A stretch of DNA of 64,000 bases from JAHZMA01 sp965205905 (GCA_965205905.1 CBDBHZ010000012.1:248001-312000); one strand, 5' to 3'; counted from the first letter of the stretch, positions 16,574 to 25,515 are shown. Notes: generated from the letters alone by a model not told the origin. Program-made: numbers and translations.

Positions 16574-18610
16574 ATGAACAGCCAAGCACTTTCAAGCCAA
16601 AATCAAGCCACTGCTAACAAACTCAAGAACAATCAAAAATGCCGATTCGCTGATATGGAGCAACTGCATAAAGCGGTTAACGGTAAACCAGAAATGTTGA
16701 AACAGCTTGACCCCAAAGCGCAAAAATGCGTAACCGAACATAAAAATATCTGCGCTGATGTTGATAAAATCAAGCGACAATCTTTGTCAGGTATGAAATT
16801 ACCACAATTTATCACAGCGGTGAATTTTATTCTCGCCCATCTACAGGAAAATGAGTTTTCATTGCTCAACAACCTTAAAGCGAATTGGAGCAAAATATTG
16901 CAGGCACTTGATGATTTGAAAAGCAATCGCAAGTCAGATTATTCAAAAACAAAAGCGGTTACAGAGTTTTATAATGCCACCAAAAGCAAAGGCTTGGATT
17001 TTGGCAATCTTAAAGCAAAATTTGAAACATCAAATCAACATGACCTCACGCTTAAAAAATTTGAAAAAGATAATGCGTCGCTCACCAGCAAAGAAATTGA
17101 AACATTGGATAGCTATCTGAAAACTAACAATTTACATAATGGCATTAGCAATCAGGCACGCACGGGCTTTGCCAATTATAAAAAGGCGAATGAAGCTTAT
17201 GAAAAGACGAAATCCACCCTATCGCCACCGCTACAAAAAGCGTTGGAAAATATGGTGGATAGTAATAATAACAATGCCACGACTTTTCAAATATTAGTGA
17301 TTGATAAAATTATTATGAATCTCAAAGATTTTCCTGCCGATAAGCGTAAGAATTTTATCGCAGAACGTGCAAGGTTGCGGGGGCAATTATCGGGCTATAA
17401 CGCCGAGCATACCGAGAAAAGCAATAAATTTCTAAATGAAGGAATTTTTGCCACCATCGCCTATATTGTGAAACAAATCAGCGAAGAAGCCAAAGGGTCA
17501 GATGGAGGCACACATTACATTGAGGAATTGATGAAAGAGGTTACCATTACGTCAAATTTAATAGAATTCCGCACCCATAAGGGAAAAAATTATGCTCCTT
17601 ATTTGCATCAAGGCAACGATTTTTCGGCGTGGAAGCATGAGGGTATTTTATACTGTCCATCAAAATTCCCAACCAAAGATGGCACGATGCTAACAGCTGA
17701 TGAAACTTTTGTGCTAGATGTTGTGAGAGATGCGGGTAATCCCAAAAATAATCACCTCACCCTTGTGATGGTCAACCACCAAAAAGGGATTATTTTCAAC
17801 ACTTATCATCATACCTATAATATATCTGTTGCCGAGAAGGATAAAATTAAAGCAGGTGATGTGTTGGGCAATTATTGGAAATATATCAAAACTCTTGATA
17901 GTGACAAAATTGTTGGCTATGCCAAACGTTCCAGTGCCGATAAGCCTCATCTAACTGGCGCGTCATCATCAGGTGATTATACCATTTATCAAAAAGACAC
18001 AAATAAATTTTATGCCAAAAAAGATGGTGCCCCATATTATTTGTTGGAACAAGATGATGTAACAGCAGAAAATATTGATGGCAAGGCGTTAAAATTCAAG
18101 AATGAACATTTTCATGTTGAGCGACGTTTTGTTAGCAAGCAAGAATATATGCAAAAATATTTGAACAAGGAAGAGACCTTTGTCTCGTTCAACAATATCA
18201 ATTTGTCGCAAAATGTAGCGAAACATTTTGGCGAACATCAGCAAATCAAAAATTTGGCAGTCAATTCTTCGTTTGGTGATTTAATCCCCGCATCAGCATT
18301 ATTGGATACAGGTAGCACCGATAGCAAAATTTTGTTAGATGAATTGAAAAAATTGCGTGGCAATGACCCGAAAAAAGCAAATTCTAAAAAAGCTTATAGC
18401 ATATCAGATATAACAGAATTACCCTCAATCATCAAAGGGGCAAAAGATTCCGCAATTCGTGATTATACCATGTTGCTAACATTCGAGAATATTGTTAAAC
18501 TGGCGTGCGAGCTTCAGCATAAGAGCAATCAAACAGATAATTGTAATTTATCGCAATTACAGCGTCAGATTACTGATGCCAAACAACTTTTAGTTAATAA
18601 AGGGAAATAA
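16574..18610 (+). CDS. Large accessory protein with possible divergent M23-type domain
   Basis: 678 aa, not recognised as a whole. Residues 1-320 are Lys/Asn-rich and helical. Between 345 and 516 several M23 metallopeptidase landmarks appear in order: HQGND (H345, D349), a VNHQKG strand near 402, TYHH (412-413), IKAGDVLG, and HFHVE (H512, H514), which resembles the closing HxH of M23. A roughly 60-residue insertion would separate the last two. I see no signal peptide. GAGGAA precedes ATG 16574. The ankyrin gene starts one base after its stop, so the pair is cotranscribed. Lysozyme-like or effector activity is conjecture. Confidence 0.6.
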   Translation: MNSQALSSQNQATANKLKNNQKCRFADMEQLHKAVNGKPEMLKQLDPKAQKCVTEHKNICADVDKIKRQSLSGMKLPQFITAVNFILAHLQENEFSLLNNLKANWSKILQALDDLKSNRKSDYSKTKAVTEFYNATKSKGLDFGNLKAKFETSNQHDLTLKKFEKDNASLTSKEIETLDSYLKTNNLHNGISNQARTGFANYKKANEAYEKTKSTLSPPLQKALENMVDSNNNNATTFQILVIDKIIMNLKDFPADKRKNFIAERARLRGQLSGYNAEHTEKSNKFLNEGIFATIAYIVKQISEEAKGSDGGTHYIEELMKEVTITSNLIEFRTHKGKNYAPYLHQGNDFSAWKHEGILYCPSKFPTKDGTMLTADETFVLDVVRDAGNPKNNHLTLVMVNHQKGIIFNTYHHTYNISVAEKDKIKAGDVLGNYWKYIKTLDSDKIVGYAKRSSADKPHLTGASSSGDYTIYQKDTNKFYAKKDGAPYYLLEQDDVTAENIDGKALKFKNEHFHVERRFVSKQEYMQKYLNKEETFVSFNNINLSQNVAKHFGEHQQIKNLAVNSSFGDLIPASALLDTGSTDSKILLDELKKLRGNDPKKANSKKAYSISDITELPSIIKGAKDSAIRDYTMLLTFENIVKLACELQHKSNQTDNCNLSQLQRQITDAKQLLVNKGK

Positions 18611-18611
18611 C

Positions 18612-19829
18612 ATGCGTATCTTAAAACCCATTTTTTTTAGCACCATCACTATCATAATAGGTTTGGTGATATTGTGGTTGGCATTGCCTGATGCCAGCCA
18701 AACTGCTACAGAAACCTCTTATGTTGAAGAAACAGCTATTGTCAGAGAAACTGCTACAGAAACTTATTCTGTTGAAGAAACAGTTATTGCCGAAGCAACA
18801 CCTATCATTGAAGAAAGAGTTACCGTTGAAGAAGCCGCTATCATTAAAAAAATAGCTGAAGAAAAGCCACTTGTTCCCGAAGAATGGTTTACCGCTGAGC
18901 AAAAATTGATTATCAGAAAAAAATTCTCGCAAATTAACACATTATCCAGCGAATTAACAACCACCGACTTAAAATTATTAGGCTATCATGCAATTTTAAA
19001 AAATTCACTTTTGCTTGATATTTTAACCGAAAATGATGTGAGTGCTATTATTGATGAATTAAAACAATTTCAACCAAAAGACCTTGCTAAATTAATACAT
19101 CATCATAAAGAAATGCTGACCTATGCCGATAATGTAGAGATAGAGGAAATTTTCTTTAAAACTGAAGATGGTAATGTTTTCTTAAAACATTATTTTCTAA
19201 TCTATCAAGCTGATGGTGATTATACTGGTTATAAACTTTTATTTTCACCCACCATTGATGAAATTTTGTTGCAGGCAGTAACGAAACACCCTACAATCAA
19301 TATTGATTATTACTCAGGCTATACGATTAACCCTTTATTCATGCATTTAGCAAATACAAGCAACAATAATATTATTCCATTGATTCAATTTTTTCTTGAT
19401 GAGGGTGCTGCTATTAATGCAAAGAATCCAACATGGGGTAAAACAATTTTTAGTTCAGTTGGCACATTAGAAATCGCAAAATTTTTAATATCAAATGGCG
19501 CTGACCCAAATATTATCTCAAGTGGTGGCGAGTACCCCTTAATAAATGCAATTTTTTGGAAACGTTCCACTGAATTGATAAAATTTCTCATTGATTTGGG
19601 GATGGATTTACATGCCAAATCATCTTATGATGGTGATGCTATATCTAGGACGCCACTTAAATTAGCAAAAGATCAAGTTACAAAGTTAAAAGATATTTAT
19701 GTTAGCATAGATAATGGCGATGCACTCTATTACGCCTCTAAAAGGGCAACTCTCCCCGCCCGCATCGCTAAAGCCGAAGAGGTCGTCCGCATCATCGAAC
19801 AAGCATTAGAGGCAGAGGTGGGTAAATAA
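18612..19829 (+). CDS. Membrane-anchored ankyrin-repeat protein
   Basis: 405 aa. Residues 7-27 form an N-terminal membrane segment or uncleaved signal. Residues 33-90 are Glu/Thr/Val-rich with repeated VEETAI/VEETVI and ETATET units. Residues about 230-350 hold ankyrin-like repeats (IIPLIQFFLDEGAAINAK, EIAKFLISNGADPN, ELIKFLIDLGMDLHAKS). Ankyrin modules bind proteins; in Proteobacteria they often accompany secreted enzymes or toxins. Its stop is 18 bp before palindromic repeat copy C. It is translationally linked to the preceding gene and may act with it. Confidence 0.75.
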   Translation: MRILKPIFFSTITIIIGLVILWLALPDASQTATETSYVEETAIVRETATETYSVEETVIAEATPIIEERVTVEEAAIIKKIAEEKPLVPEEWFTAEQKLIIRKKFSQINTLSSELTTTDLKLLGYHAILKNSLLLDILTENDVSAIIDELKQFQPKDLAKLIHHHKEMLTYADNVEIEEIFFKTEDGNVFLKHYFLIYQADGDYTGYKLLFSPTIDEILLQAVTKHPTINIDYYSGYTINPLFMHLANTSNNNIIPLIQFFLDEGAAINAKNPTWGKTIFSSVGTLEIAKFLISNGADPNIISSGGEYPLINAIFWKRSTELIKFLIDLGMDLHAKSSYDGDAISRTPLKLAKDQVTKLKDIYVSIDNGDALYYASKRATLPARIAKAEEVVRIIEQALEAEVGK

Positions 19830-19847
19830 CATAAGGCGGAGTGTTTT

Positions 19848-20051
19848 CTCATCACATTATATATGGGGGGCTTTGCGAGTTGGTTTATAGTATCAAGGGG
19901 GGTGCGGATTCATTAATATATGGGGGGCTTTGCGAGTTGGTTTTATGTATCAAGGGGGGTGCGGCGCAACTTCTCGGCGGGTATGTCCGTAGGACACCCG
20001 CCTTGTTGCGACCCCCCTTGATAATCCCCCCGCAGTACCAAATACTCGCGG
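19848..20051 (+). repeat. Nested G6/C6 palindromic repeat, copy C, with duplicated left arm
   Basis: Begins CTCATCACATTATATATG, G6, CTTTGCGAGTTGG, ATCAAGGGGGG, then from 19914 the left arm is repeated (ATATATGGGGGGCTTTGCG ... ATCAAGGGGGG), followed by a loop with the hairpin GGCGGGTATGTCC / GGACACCCGCC, CCCCCCTTGATAATCCCCCC and GCAGTACCAAATACTCGCGG. The inner stem ATCAAGGGGGG/CCCCCCTTGAT is perfect. It starts 18 bp after the ankyrin gene stop, co-oriented. Confidence 0.9.
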
Positions 20052-20190
20052 AGTCGCAAACCTCACGCCATACCCCCCACCGCTATACCTAACACTAAAA
20101 TCTCCCCCCTTAACAACCCCCGCTTGTGTGTAACACTCATATCTAGCGTGTCGCTGTTGCAAATTCTAGCGGATATACCCCCCCATATAT
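20052..20190. repeat. Repeat flank with further C-rich blocks
   Basis: Contains CCATACCCCCCACCGCTATACC, TCTCCCCCCTTAACAACCCCC and, reversed, the TAGCGTGTCGCT word (20145) seen beside other copies. It looks like remains of a second, partial palindrome copy. No gene is evident here. Confidence 0.6.
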
Positions 20191-20198
20191 TACTGCTC

Positions 20199-20227
20199 TT
20201 TACAACCCATCAAAAAAACGCTATAGT
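20199..20227 (+). promoter_or_regulatory. Promoter of the TbpB-like lipoprotein gene
   Basis: TTTACA (20199-20204), 17 bp spacer, TATAGT (20222-20227), both one mismatch from consensus; AAGGAG at 20247-20252 and ATG at 20260. It starts directly beyond the repeat region, giving the lipoprotein gene its own promoter. Confidence 0.65.
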
Positions 20228-20259
20228 AATATTATAGCTGTGTTTTAAGGAGAGAAACA

Positions 20260-22158
20260 ATGCGCCAATTATTCATCTCAATCGTTACATTATTATTGTT
20301 TTCTATGGCACTGACCGCTTGTAGCAGTAGTTCTAAAACGAGTGCAAAAAAAAGAAAGGCAGCTACCCCAGTGGTGATGGATGAAACGCCTGAACCACCC
20401 GTCATCAAAATCAGGGATATCGCAACCAGTATTGAAACGCCAGCGGATTTTACCACATTAACAAGTTTTGATGATGAAGACCGTAAAGGTGGTGGCGAAG
20501 GCACAACCGATAACGCTCTAAAAATCGGTGGATTGGTAAGGTTAACAAGTATTGAGGGCAAAACCAAAAATGATAGAATCACTGGCGGCGTGGTGCAATT
20601 TGATTATGATGCTGATGGTGATTTTACTAGTAATGGCTTAACACTCTATTTTGCCGATAAAAAAGATACTGATGTATCTGTTGCGTTAAAAAGAGATGGC
20701 TTTGGCTTTGCTACCGCATCAGCTTACATGGCAAGTATTAGATGGTCAGATAATGGTGTTTATTATGGTATTGCAGGTTTTGAAACTGCTAATATTACTG
20801 AGACCGGTAACGCTATTTTCAAGGGACAAGGCATAGGCACATATAGCGATGGTGCAACTTCTATTGCTACTAATTTTGATATTATTGCCGATGTTAGGTT
20901 TGGTGAAGATTCGGTAACTTTATCAAGCAGTAACACCTGCACCGATTCTAGCACTTGCAAAAACACGCAAAGGTCTCATCTTAATTTCAGTGGTAAGTTA
21001 AGCTACAAGGCACTGGAAAACATTCTTGCGAGTACAGCTAATGGTATTGCCACAAAAGGCGATGCTGATAACGCATCACTCACTGGCATAGCCGATGCCC
21101 GATTTTACGGACCAACGTCAGAAGAACTGGGTGGCACCTTCCGCCTCAGCAATAGCAAAGATGACTATATTGGTTGGTTTGGCAGTGAATTTGATTATGA
21201 CTATGACGCCTCTGAAGCTTTGAAAGTAGATGACCCCACCGAACATGCCGAGCTTAATGGCAAAGTAATTCCCAGTAACCCATTGCTACATGCTGATTTT
21301 GCAGCGGCAGTAGATGCAGGCACGGCAAGCACATTCACCATGAAAGCCTTTGGTTTCAGTGCCAATAAAACCACTGATTATACGCGCCCATCACTTAGTG
21401 ATTCTTGGGTTGTTGATACAGCAGGAGACACTAATATCACCCGAAGCGATGATGCGGTGGTTGATGTTAGCTTTGATGAGGGCAAAATATCAGGGGTAAC
21501 AATCTATATTGGTGATAAGAAATACAAGAGTGGTGAAACTATGGGTTCGCCGACAGCAATCGGTTATCTTGCAGGAATTACTGGCACTAACTATACTACT
21601 ACACAGTTATTATTAGATCGAGTTGCTGTATTTGGTAGCTTTGAAAGTAAATATATGGCTTATTTGAGGTGGATTGTGGAGAGAGACACAGCAGAATTTG
21701 ATGAAAATAAAACCGAAGATAGCAGCTATAAAATTAGAGGGCGAGCTTTGGCTGGTTTGGAAACCACGCTTACTGCAATTCCAACTGAAAATGCAGTTGA
21801 TTTTACTGGCAAAGGTTTTGGTAATTATTATACATCAGGTTTCTCAAGTGTTAGTGGCATCAATTTTAACATCACTGCCAATATTGATTTTGCCGCCCGC
21901 ACTGCCAAATTCGCTAGCACTGGCTCAACGCAAGGGCATCTTGATTTCACCACCCCTTATATTCAATATGCGGCTGATAAAAATCACATTATTGGCGATG
22001 TTACCACGACAGGCGGGACTGGTAATAATCAGGGCGCAATGAGCGGCAAACTTGAAGCGCGATTCTACGGACCTGAAGCGGAAGAATTAGGCGGTGTATT
22101 TGCGGTGCAAGATGGTGAAAGATTCTATCAAGGCTATTTCGGCGTGGAAAGACCTTAA
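20260..22158 (+). CDS. TbpB-like two-barrel surface lipoprotein
   Basis: 632 aa. Signal peptide with lipobox LTAC, lipidated Cys at 21, followed by a Ser/Lys linker. Two similar halves each end in a motif typical of transferrin-binding protein B beta-barrels: ARFYGPTSEELGGTF near residue 280 and ARFYGPEAEELGGVF near 601. Slam-exported TbpB-like lipoproteins bind host proteins or metal ligands at the cell surface; no TonB-dependent receptor or Slam gene is within the window. It has its own promoter at 20199. Palindromic repeats lie on both sides, and copy D begins at its stop codon. The ligand is unknown. Confidence 0.8.
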   Translation: MRQLFISIVTLLLFSMALTACSSSSKTSAKKRKAATPVVMDETPEPPVIKIRDIATSIETPADFTTLTSFDDEDRKGGGEGTTDNALKIGGLVRLTSIEGKTKNDRITGGVVQFDYDADGDFTSNGLTLYFADKKDTDVSVALKRDGFGFATASAYMASIRWSDNGVYYGIAGFETANITETGNAIFKGQGIGTYSDGATSIATNFDIIADVRFGEDSVTLSSSNTCTDSSTCKNTQRSHLNFSGKLSYKALENILASTANGIATKGDADNASLTGIADARFYGPTSEELGGTFRLSNSKDDYIGWFGSEFDYDYDASEALKVDDPTEHAELNGKVIPSNPLLHADFAAAVDAGTASTFTMKAFGFSANKTTDYTRPSLSDSWVVDTAGDTNITRSDDAVVDVSFDEGKISGVTIYIGDKKYKSGETMGSPTAIGYLAGITGTNYTTTQLLLDRVAVFGSFESKYMAYLRWIVERDTAEFDENKTEDSSYKIRGRALAGLETTLTAIPTENAVDFTGKGFGNYYTSGFSSVSGINFNITANIDFAARTAKFASTGSTQGHLDFTTPYIQYAADKNHIIGDVTTTGGTGNNQGAMSGKLEARFYGPEAEELGGVFAVQDGERFYQGYFGVERP

Positions 22159-22399
22159 TATATGGGGGGCTTTGCGGAGTCGGTTATATATTTAAGGGGG
22201 GCGCGACGGGACCCCAAATTTTTTGCAAGGCAAAAAATGTTGGGAACCCGATGTGGCTTCTCGATGCGCGCTTGTCAAATTTTTGTCCGTAGGACAATTT
22301 GCCAAGCAGACGCCTCTTGCCACTTTCGGTTTGCCCTTGTTACCAATGGCGGGCAAACCTCACCCTTAAAATCCCCCCGCTGTATTTCAAAACTAGCAG
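22157..22399 (+). repeat. Nested G6/C6 palindromic repeat, copy D
   Basis: TAATATATG, G6, CTTTGCGGAGTCGG, TTTAAGGGGGG, long loop, CACCCTTAAAATCCCCCCGC, TGTATTTCAAAACTAGC. The loop includes a ~75 bp block almost identical to copy B and an extra insert GGGACCCCAAATTTTTTGC near 22207. The inner C block is degenerate (CCC). It overlaps the stop codon of the lipoprotein gene, co-oriented with it. Confidence 0.85.
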
Positions 22400-22496
22400 A
22401 ATCGCCTGTCGCCCATACCCCCACCGCTGTGGTTAATACATAGGGCGATGTAAACCTACAAAATACCAAAGGCGTGATGCATAAAACCCCCGTCCT

Positions 22497-22600
22497 CTCC
22501 GCCGTCATTCCCGTGAAGACGGGAATCCATGCCTGCAAAAGAACGCCGACTTCGTATTTTGAATGCAAACTTCGTTTGCCATGTGGATTCCGTGTCTCTT
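22497..22600. repeat. REP-like hairpin plus short hairpin repeat
   Basis: ATTCCCGTGAAGACGGGAAT at 22507-22526 is a perfect 8-bp stem with GAAG loop. The hairpin GCAAACTTCGTTTGC follows at 22565-22579. Both recur around 9959 and 10277. The rest of 22400-22774 holds no gene that I can support; several short frames here run through repeat sequence. Confidence 0.8.
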
Positions 22601-22774
22601 ACACTGCCCCTACGGGGACAATGGCACGGAACGACGAACGTTGTGGTGTATTCTACCAATTTTCAAAAAAATGAATAAGCAATTATATTGCGAATTATCA
22701 AAAAATTACAGATTTTTATCTGCGAAATATGCTATATTACCTCAAATTGGAAGTTTCACATAAGGAATTATAAA

Positions 22775-23128
22775 ATGCTTTTGTCGCAAATGGGCGTTTA
22801 CAGCAAGCGCTATGGCAGATTTTACATGGCAACATTCTTGCTATTGGCGTTTATGACCTATATCATTCATCACATGTTTTATTCCGATAGCTCGATTGCA
22901 GGCCGCAAACAGCTAGAGGCAAAGGCACTGCATTTGGAAGATAAGCTTGTTGCCCTGAAGCAAGCCAGATATTTCGTGGAACAAGAAGCATTATTATTGC
23001 GCCCCGATACGCTTGATAGCGAATTGCTAGAAGAAAAAGCGCGTGAGATATTGCTGATGCAAAATTCGGATGAGAAAATCATTCTTTATCCCGCTGAAAC
23101 ATTGCCCGATAGCCATATCAGGCAATAA
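22775..23128 (+). CDS. FtsB/DivIC-like septum formation initiator
   Basis: 117 aa. One membrane segment (residues about 17-36) then a coiled coil and a short acidic C-terminal part, the FtsB/DivIC layout; the protein links divisome proteins FtsL and FtsQ. The gene precedes pdhA, as in many alphaproteobacteria. I start at ATG 22775 because AAGGA lies 9 nt upstream, rather than at the longer frame from 22688. The pdhA start is 22 bp after the stop. Confidence 0.82.
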   Translation: MLLSQMGVYSKRYGRFYMATFLLLAFMTYIIHHMFYSDSSIAGRKQLEAKALHLEDKLVALKQARYFVEQEALLLRPDTLDSELLEEKAREILLMQNSDEKIILYPAETLPDSHIRQ

Positions 23129-23150
23129 ACACCAAAATACGAGGTATAAT

Positions 23151-24143
23151 ATGGCAAAAAGTGAGAAAAGCAACCTGTTAGATTTTTATCAGCAAATGCT
23201 GATGTTGCGCCGTTTTGAAGAAAAAATTGGACAGCTTTACGGTATGGGGGTGATTGGCGGTTTTTGCCATCTCTATATCGGGCAAGAGGCAGTGGTAGTT
23301 GGCACCCAAGCGGCACTGCAAAAAGGCGATTCATGCGTTACATCATATCGCGACCATGCCCATGCCGCATTAGCAGGTATCTCAATGGAAGCGGTGATTG
23401 CCGAATTAACAGGGCGCACGGCAGGTTGTTCGCGTGGCAAAGGTGGGTCGATGCACATGTTCGCTCCCGAATTAGGCTTTTATGGCGGACACGGTATTGT
23501 GGGCGCGCAAGTGCCAATCGGCACGGGGCTTGCCTTCGCGCATCAATATCGCAATGATGGTGGCGTTACCGCATGTTATTTTGGCGATGGCGCGGTGAAT
23601 CAAGGTCAGGTCTATGAATCTTTCAATATGGCGGCATTGTGGAAATTACCCATCATCTATATTATTGAGAATAACCGCTATGGCATGGGCACATCGATTG
23701 AACGCGCATCGGCAACCACCGATTTATGCAATCGCGGTGTGGCTTATGGCATCAAGGGTTACGAGCTTGACGGCATGAATGTTGAAGAAGTGTATGAGCA
23801 AGTCGGCAAGATTGCCAAAGACGTGCGCAGTGGCAAAGGCCCTGCGATTATAGAAATGAAAACATATCGCTATCGCGGGCATTCAATGTCGGACCCTGCG
23901 CGCTATCGAAGCAAGGAAGAAGTGCAGGATATGAAAGAGCATCATGATGCGTTACTAAGCGCAAAAGAACAGTTGCTATCACAAAAAATTGTTACGGAAG
24001 ATGCGTTAAAAGCAATGGAAAAAGAAATTCGCGAGTCGGTCGCCAAAGCGGCAGAATTTGCCCAAAATGCACCTGAACCCGAATTATCAGAACTTTACAC
24101 AGATGTGTATGGCGATGCCAATAATCATGTAGGAGTTGCATAA
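23151..24143 (+). CDS. pdhA: Pyruvate dehydrogenase E1 alpha subunit
   Basis: 330 aa. Thiamine-diphosphate subunit that decarboxylates pyruvate. The TPP motif runs from GDGAVNQGQVYE to NNRYGMGTS, and the regulatory loop YRGHSMSDPARYR is present. ATG 23151 is preceded by GAGG; an in-frame extension to 23070 overlaps the ftsB-like gene and is not used. First gene of pdhA-pdhB-pdhC-lpd. Confidence 0.96.
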   Translation: MAKSEKSNLLDFYQQMLMLRRFEEKIGQLYGMGVIGGFCHLYIGQEAVVVGTQAALQKGDSCVTSYRDHAHAALAGISMEAVIAELTGRTAGCSRGKGGSMHMFAPELGFYGGHGIVGAQVPIGTGLAFAHQYRNDGGVTACYFGDGAVNQGQVYESFNMAALWKLPIIYIIENNRYGMGTSIERASATTDLCNRGVAYGIKGYELDGMNVEEVYEQVGKIAKDVRSGKGPAIIEMKTYRYRGHSMSDPARYRSKEEVQDMKEHHDALLSAKEQLLSQKIVTEDALKAMEKEIRESVAKAAEFAQNAPEPELSELYTDVYGDANNHVGVA

Positions 24144-24144
24144 T

Positions 24145-25515
24145 ATGTCTATTGAAATTTTAATGCCTGCTTTATCACCCACCATGACAACTGGCACGTT
24201 AGCGCGGTGGTTGGTGAAAGAGGGCGATGAGGTGAATTCTGGCGATTTACTGGCTGAAATTGAAACCGATAAAGCAACAATGGAGCTTGAAGCGGTGGAT
24301 ATTGGGCGCGTTGGTAAAATTCTAATCGGCGATGGCACTGAAAATGTGGCTGTTAATCAGCCGATTGCGATATTGCTTGAAGAGGGCGAAACTGCCGATA
24401 ATATCACGGTGAGTGATAAGGTTGCTACGCCGAAGCCTGAAGCGGATAGCAAGGCGAAAATTGAGACTCCGTCAGTTATAATCCCAGAAGCCGAGACAGT
24501 TACTGCCGAAGCGGAATGGACGGGCGAATCCGAAAATATCACTCTGCGCGAAGCATTGCGTGATGGCATGGCAGAAGAAATGCGCCGTGATGAAAACGTG
24601 TTTCTGATGGGTGAAGAGGTGGCGCAATATCAGGGCGCGTATAAAGTAAGTCAAAATCTATTGCAAGAATTTGGCGAAAAGCGCGTGATAGATACCCCCA
24701 TTACCGAAATCGGCTTCACAGGCTTAGCAGTAGGGGCGGCATTTACAGGTTTACGCCCGATTGTTGAATTTATGACCTTTAATTTTGCGATGCAGGCGCT
24801 TGACCATATCATCAATTCGGCATCAAAAACTCTGTATATGTCAGGCGGATTGGTGCATTGCCCGATTGTGTTTCGTGGGCCTAATGGTGCGGCGGCACGG
24901 GTGGCGGCACAGCATTCGCAATGTTATGCCAGTTGGTATGCCCATTGTCCGGGGCTTAAAGTTGTTGCGCCTTATTCGGGCAGTGATGCCAAAGGTTTGC
25001 TGAAATCAGCCATTCGCGATAATTCGCCAGTGATATTTTTAGAACATGAATTGCTGTATGGCGAGACATTTTCTATCCCGAAAGATGACGATTATTTGGT
25101 GCCGATTGGCGTTGCCAAAGTGGTGCGTGAGGGCAGTGATGTAACGCTCATCAGCTATTCACGCGCAGTGTTGAAAGCGTTGCAAGCGGCTGAAATTCTC
25201 GCCGAACAAGGCATCAGTGCCGAAGTGATTGATTTGCGGTCGTTACGCCCATTAGATAGTGAAACCATTATTAACTCGGTTAAGAAAACCAATCGCGCAG
25301 TTACAGTTGAAGATGGTTGGGGCTTTGCCAGTATCGGCTCAGAAATTTCCGCCTTGCTGATGGAACGCGCATTTGACTGGTTAGATGCCCCAGTGGCACG
25401 GGTATCGGGCGCAGATGTGCCATTGCCCTATGCTGCCAATTTAGAACAAGCGGCATTGGCACAGCCAGAACATGTGGTGAAAGCCGCAAGCGATTTAGTG
25501 AAGGGATTACGCTAA
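24145..25515 (+). CDS. pdhB: Pyruvate dehydrogenase E1 beta subunit with N-terminal lipoyl domain
   Basis: 456 aa. Residues 1-80 are a lipoyl domain with the target lysine K43 in EIETDKATMELEA; a Pro/Glu-rich linker leads to the transketolase-like E1-beta from about residue 130 (ITLREALRDGMAEEM, GEEVAQYQGAY). A lipoylated E1-beta is known for many alphaproteobacteria. AGGAG precedes ATG 24145; the gene starts 1 bp after the pdhA stop. The last base of its stop codon is shared with the pdhC start. Confidence 0.96.
   Translation: MSIEILMPALSPTMTTGTLARWLVKEGDEVNSGDLLAEIETDKATMELEAVDIGRVGKILIGDGTENVAVNQPIAILLEEGETADNITVSDKVATPKPEADSKAKIETPSVIIPEAETVTAEAEWTGESENITLREALRDGMAEEMRRDENVFLMGEEVAQYQGAYKVSQNLLQEFGEKRVIDTPITEIGFTGLAVGAAFTGLRPIVEFMTFNFAMQALDHIINSASKTLYMSGGLVHCPIVFRGPNGAAARVAAQHSQCYASWYAHCPGLKVVAPYSGSDAKGLLKSAIRDNSPVIFLEHELLYGETFSIPKDDDYLVPIGVAKVVREGSDVTLISYSRAVLKALQAAEILAEQGISAEVIDLRSLRPLDSETIINSVKKTNRAVTVEDGWGFASIGSEISALLMERAFDWLDAPVARVSGADVPLPYAANLEQAALAQPEHVVKAASDLVKGLR

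Noticed and set aside
19841..20092. Frame with repeated IYGGLCELV units
   Set aside because: The apparent peptide repeat comes from the duplicated left arm of palindrome copy C, not from a gene.
22162..22763. Several short frames on both strands between the lipoprotein and ftsB-like genes
   Set aside because: They cover repeat copy D and hairpin repeats; no family resemblance and no ribosome sites.
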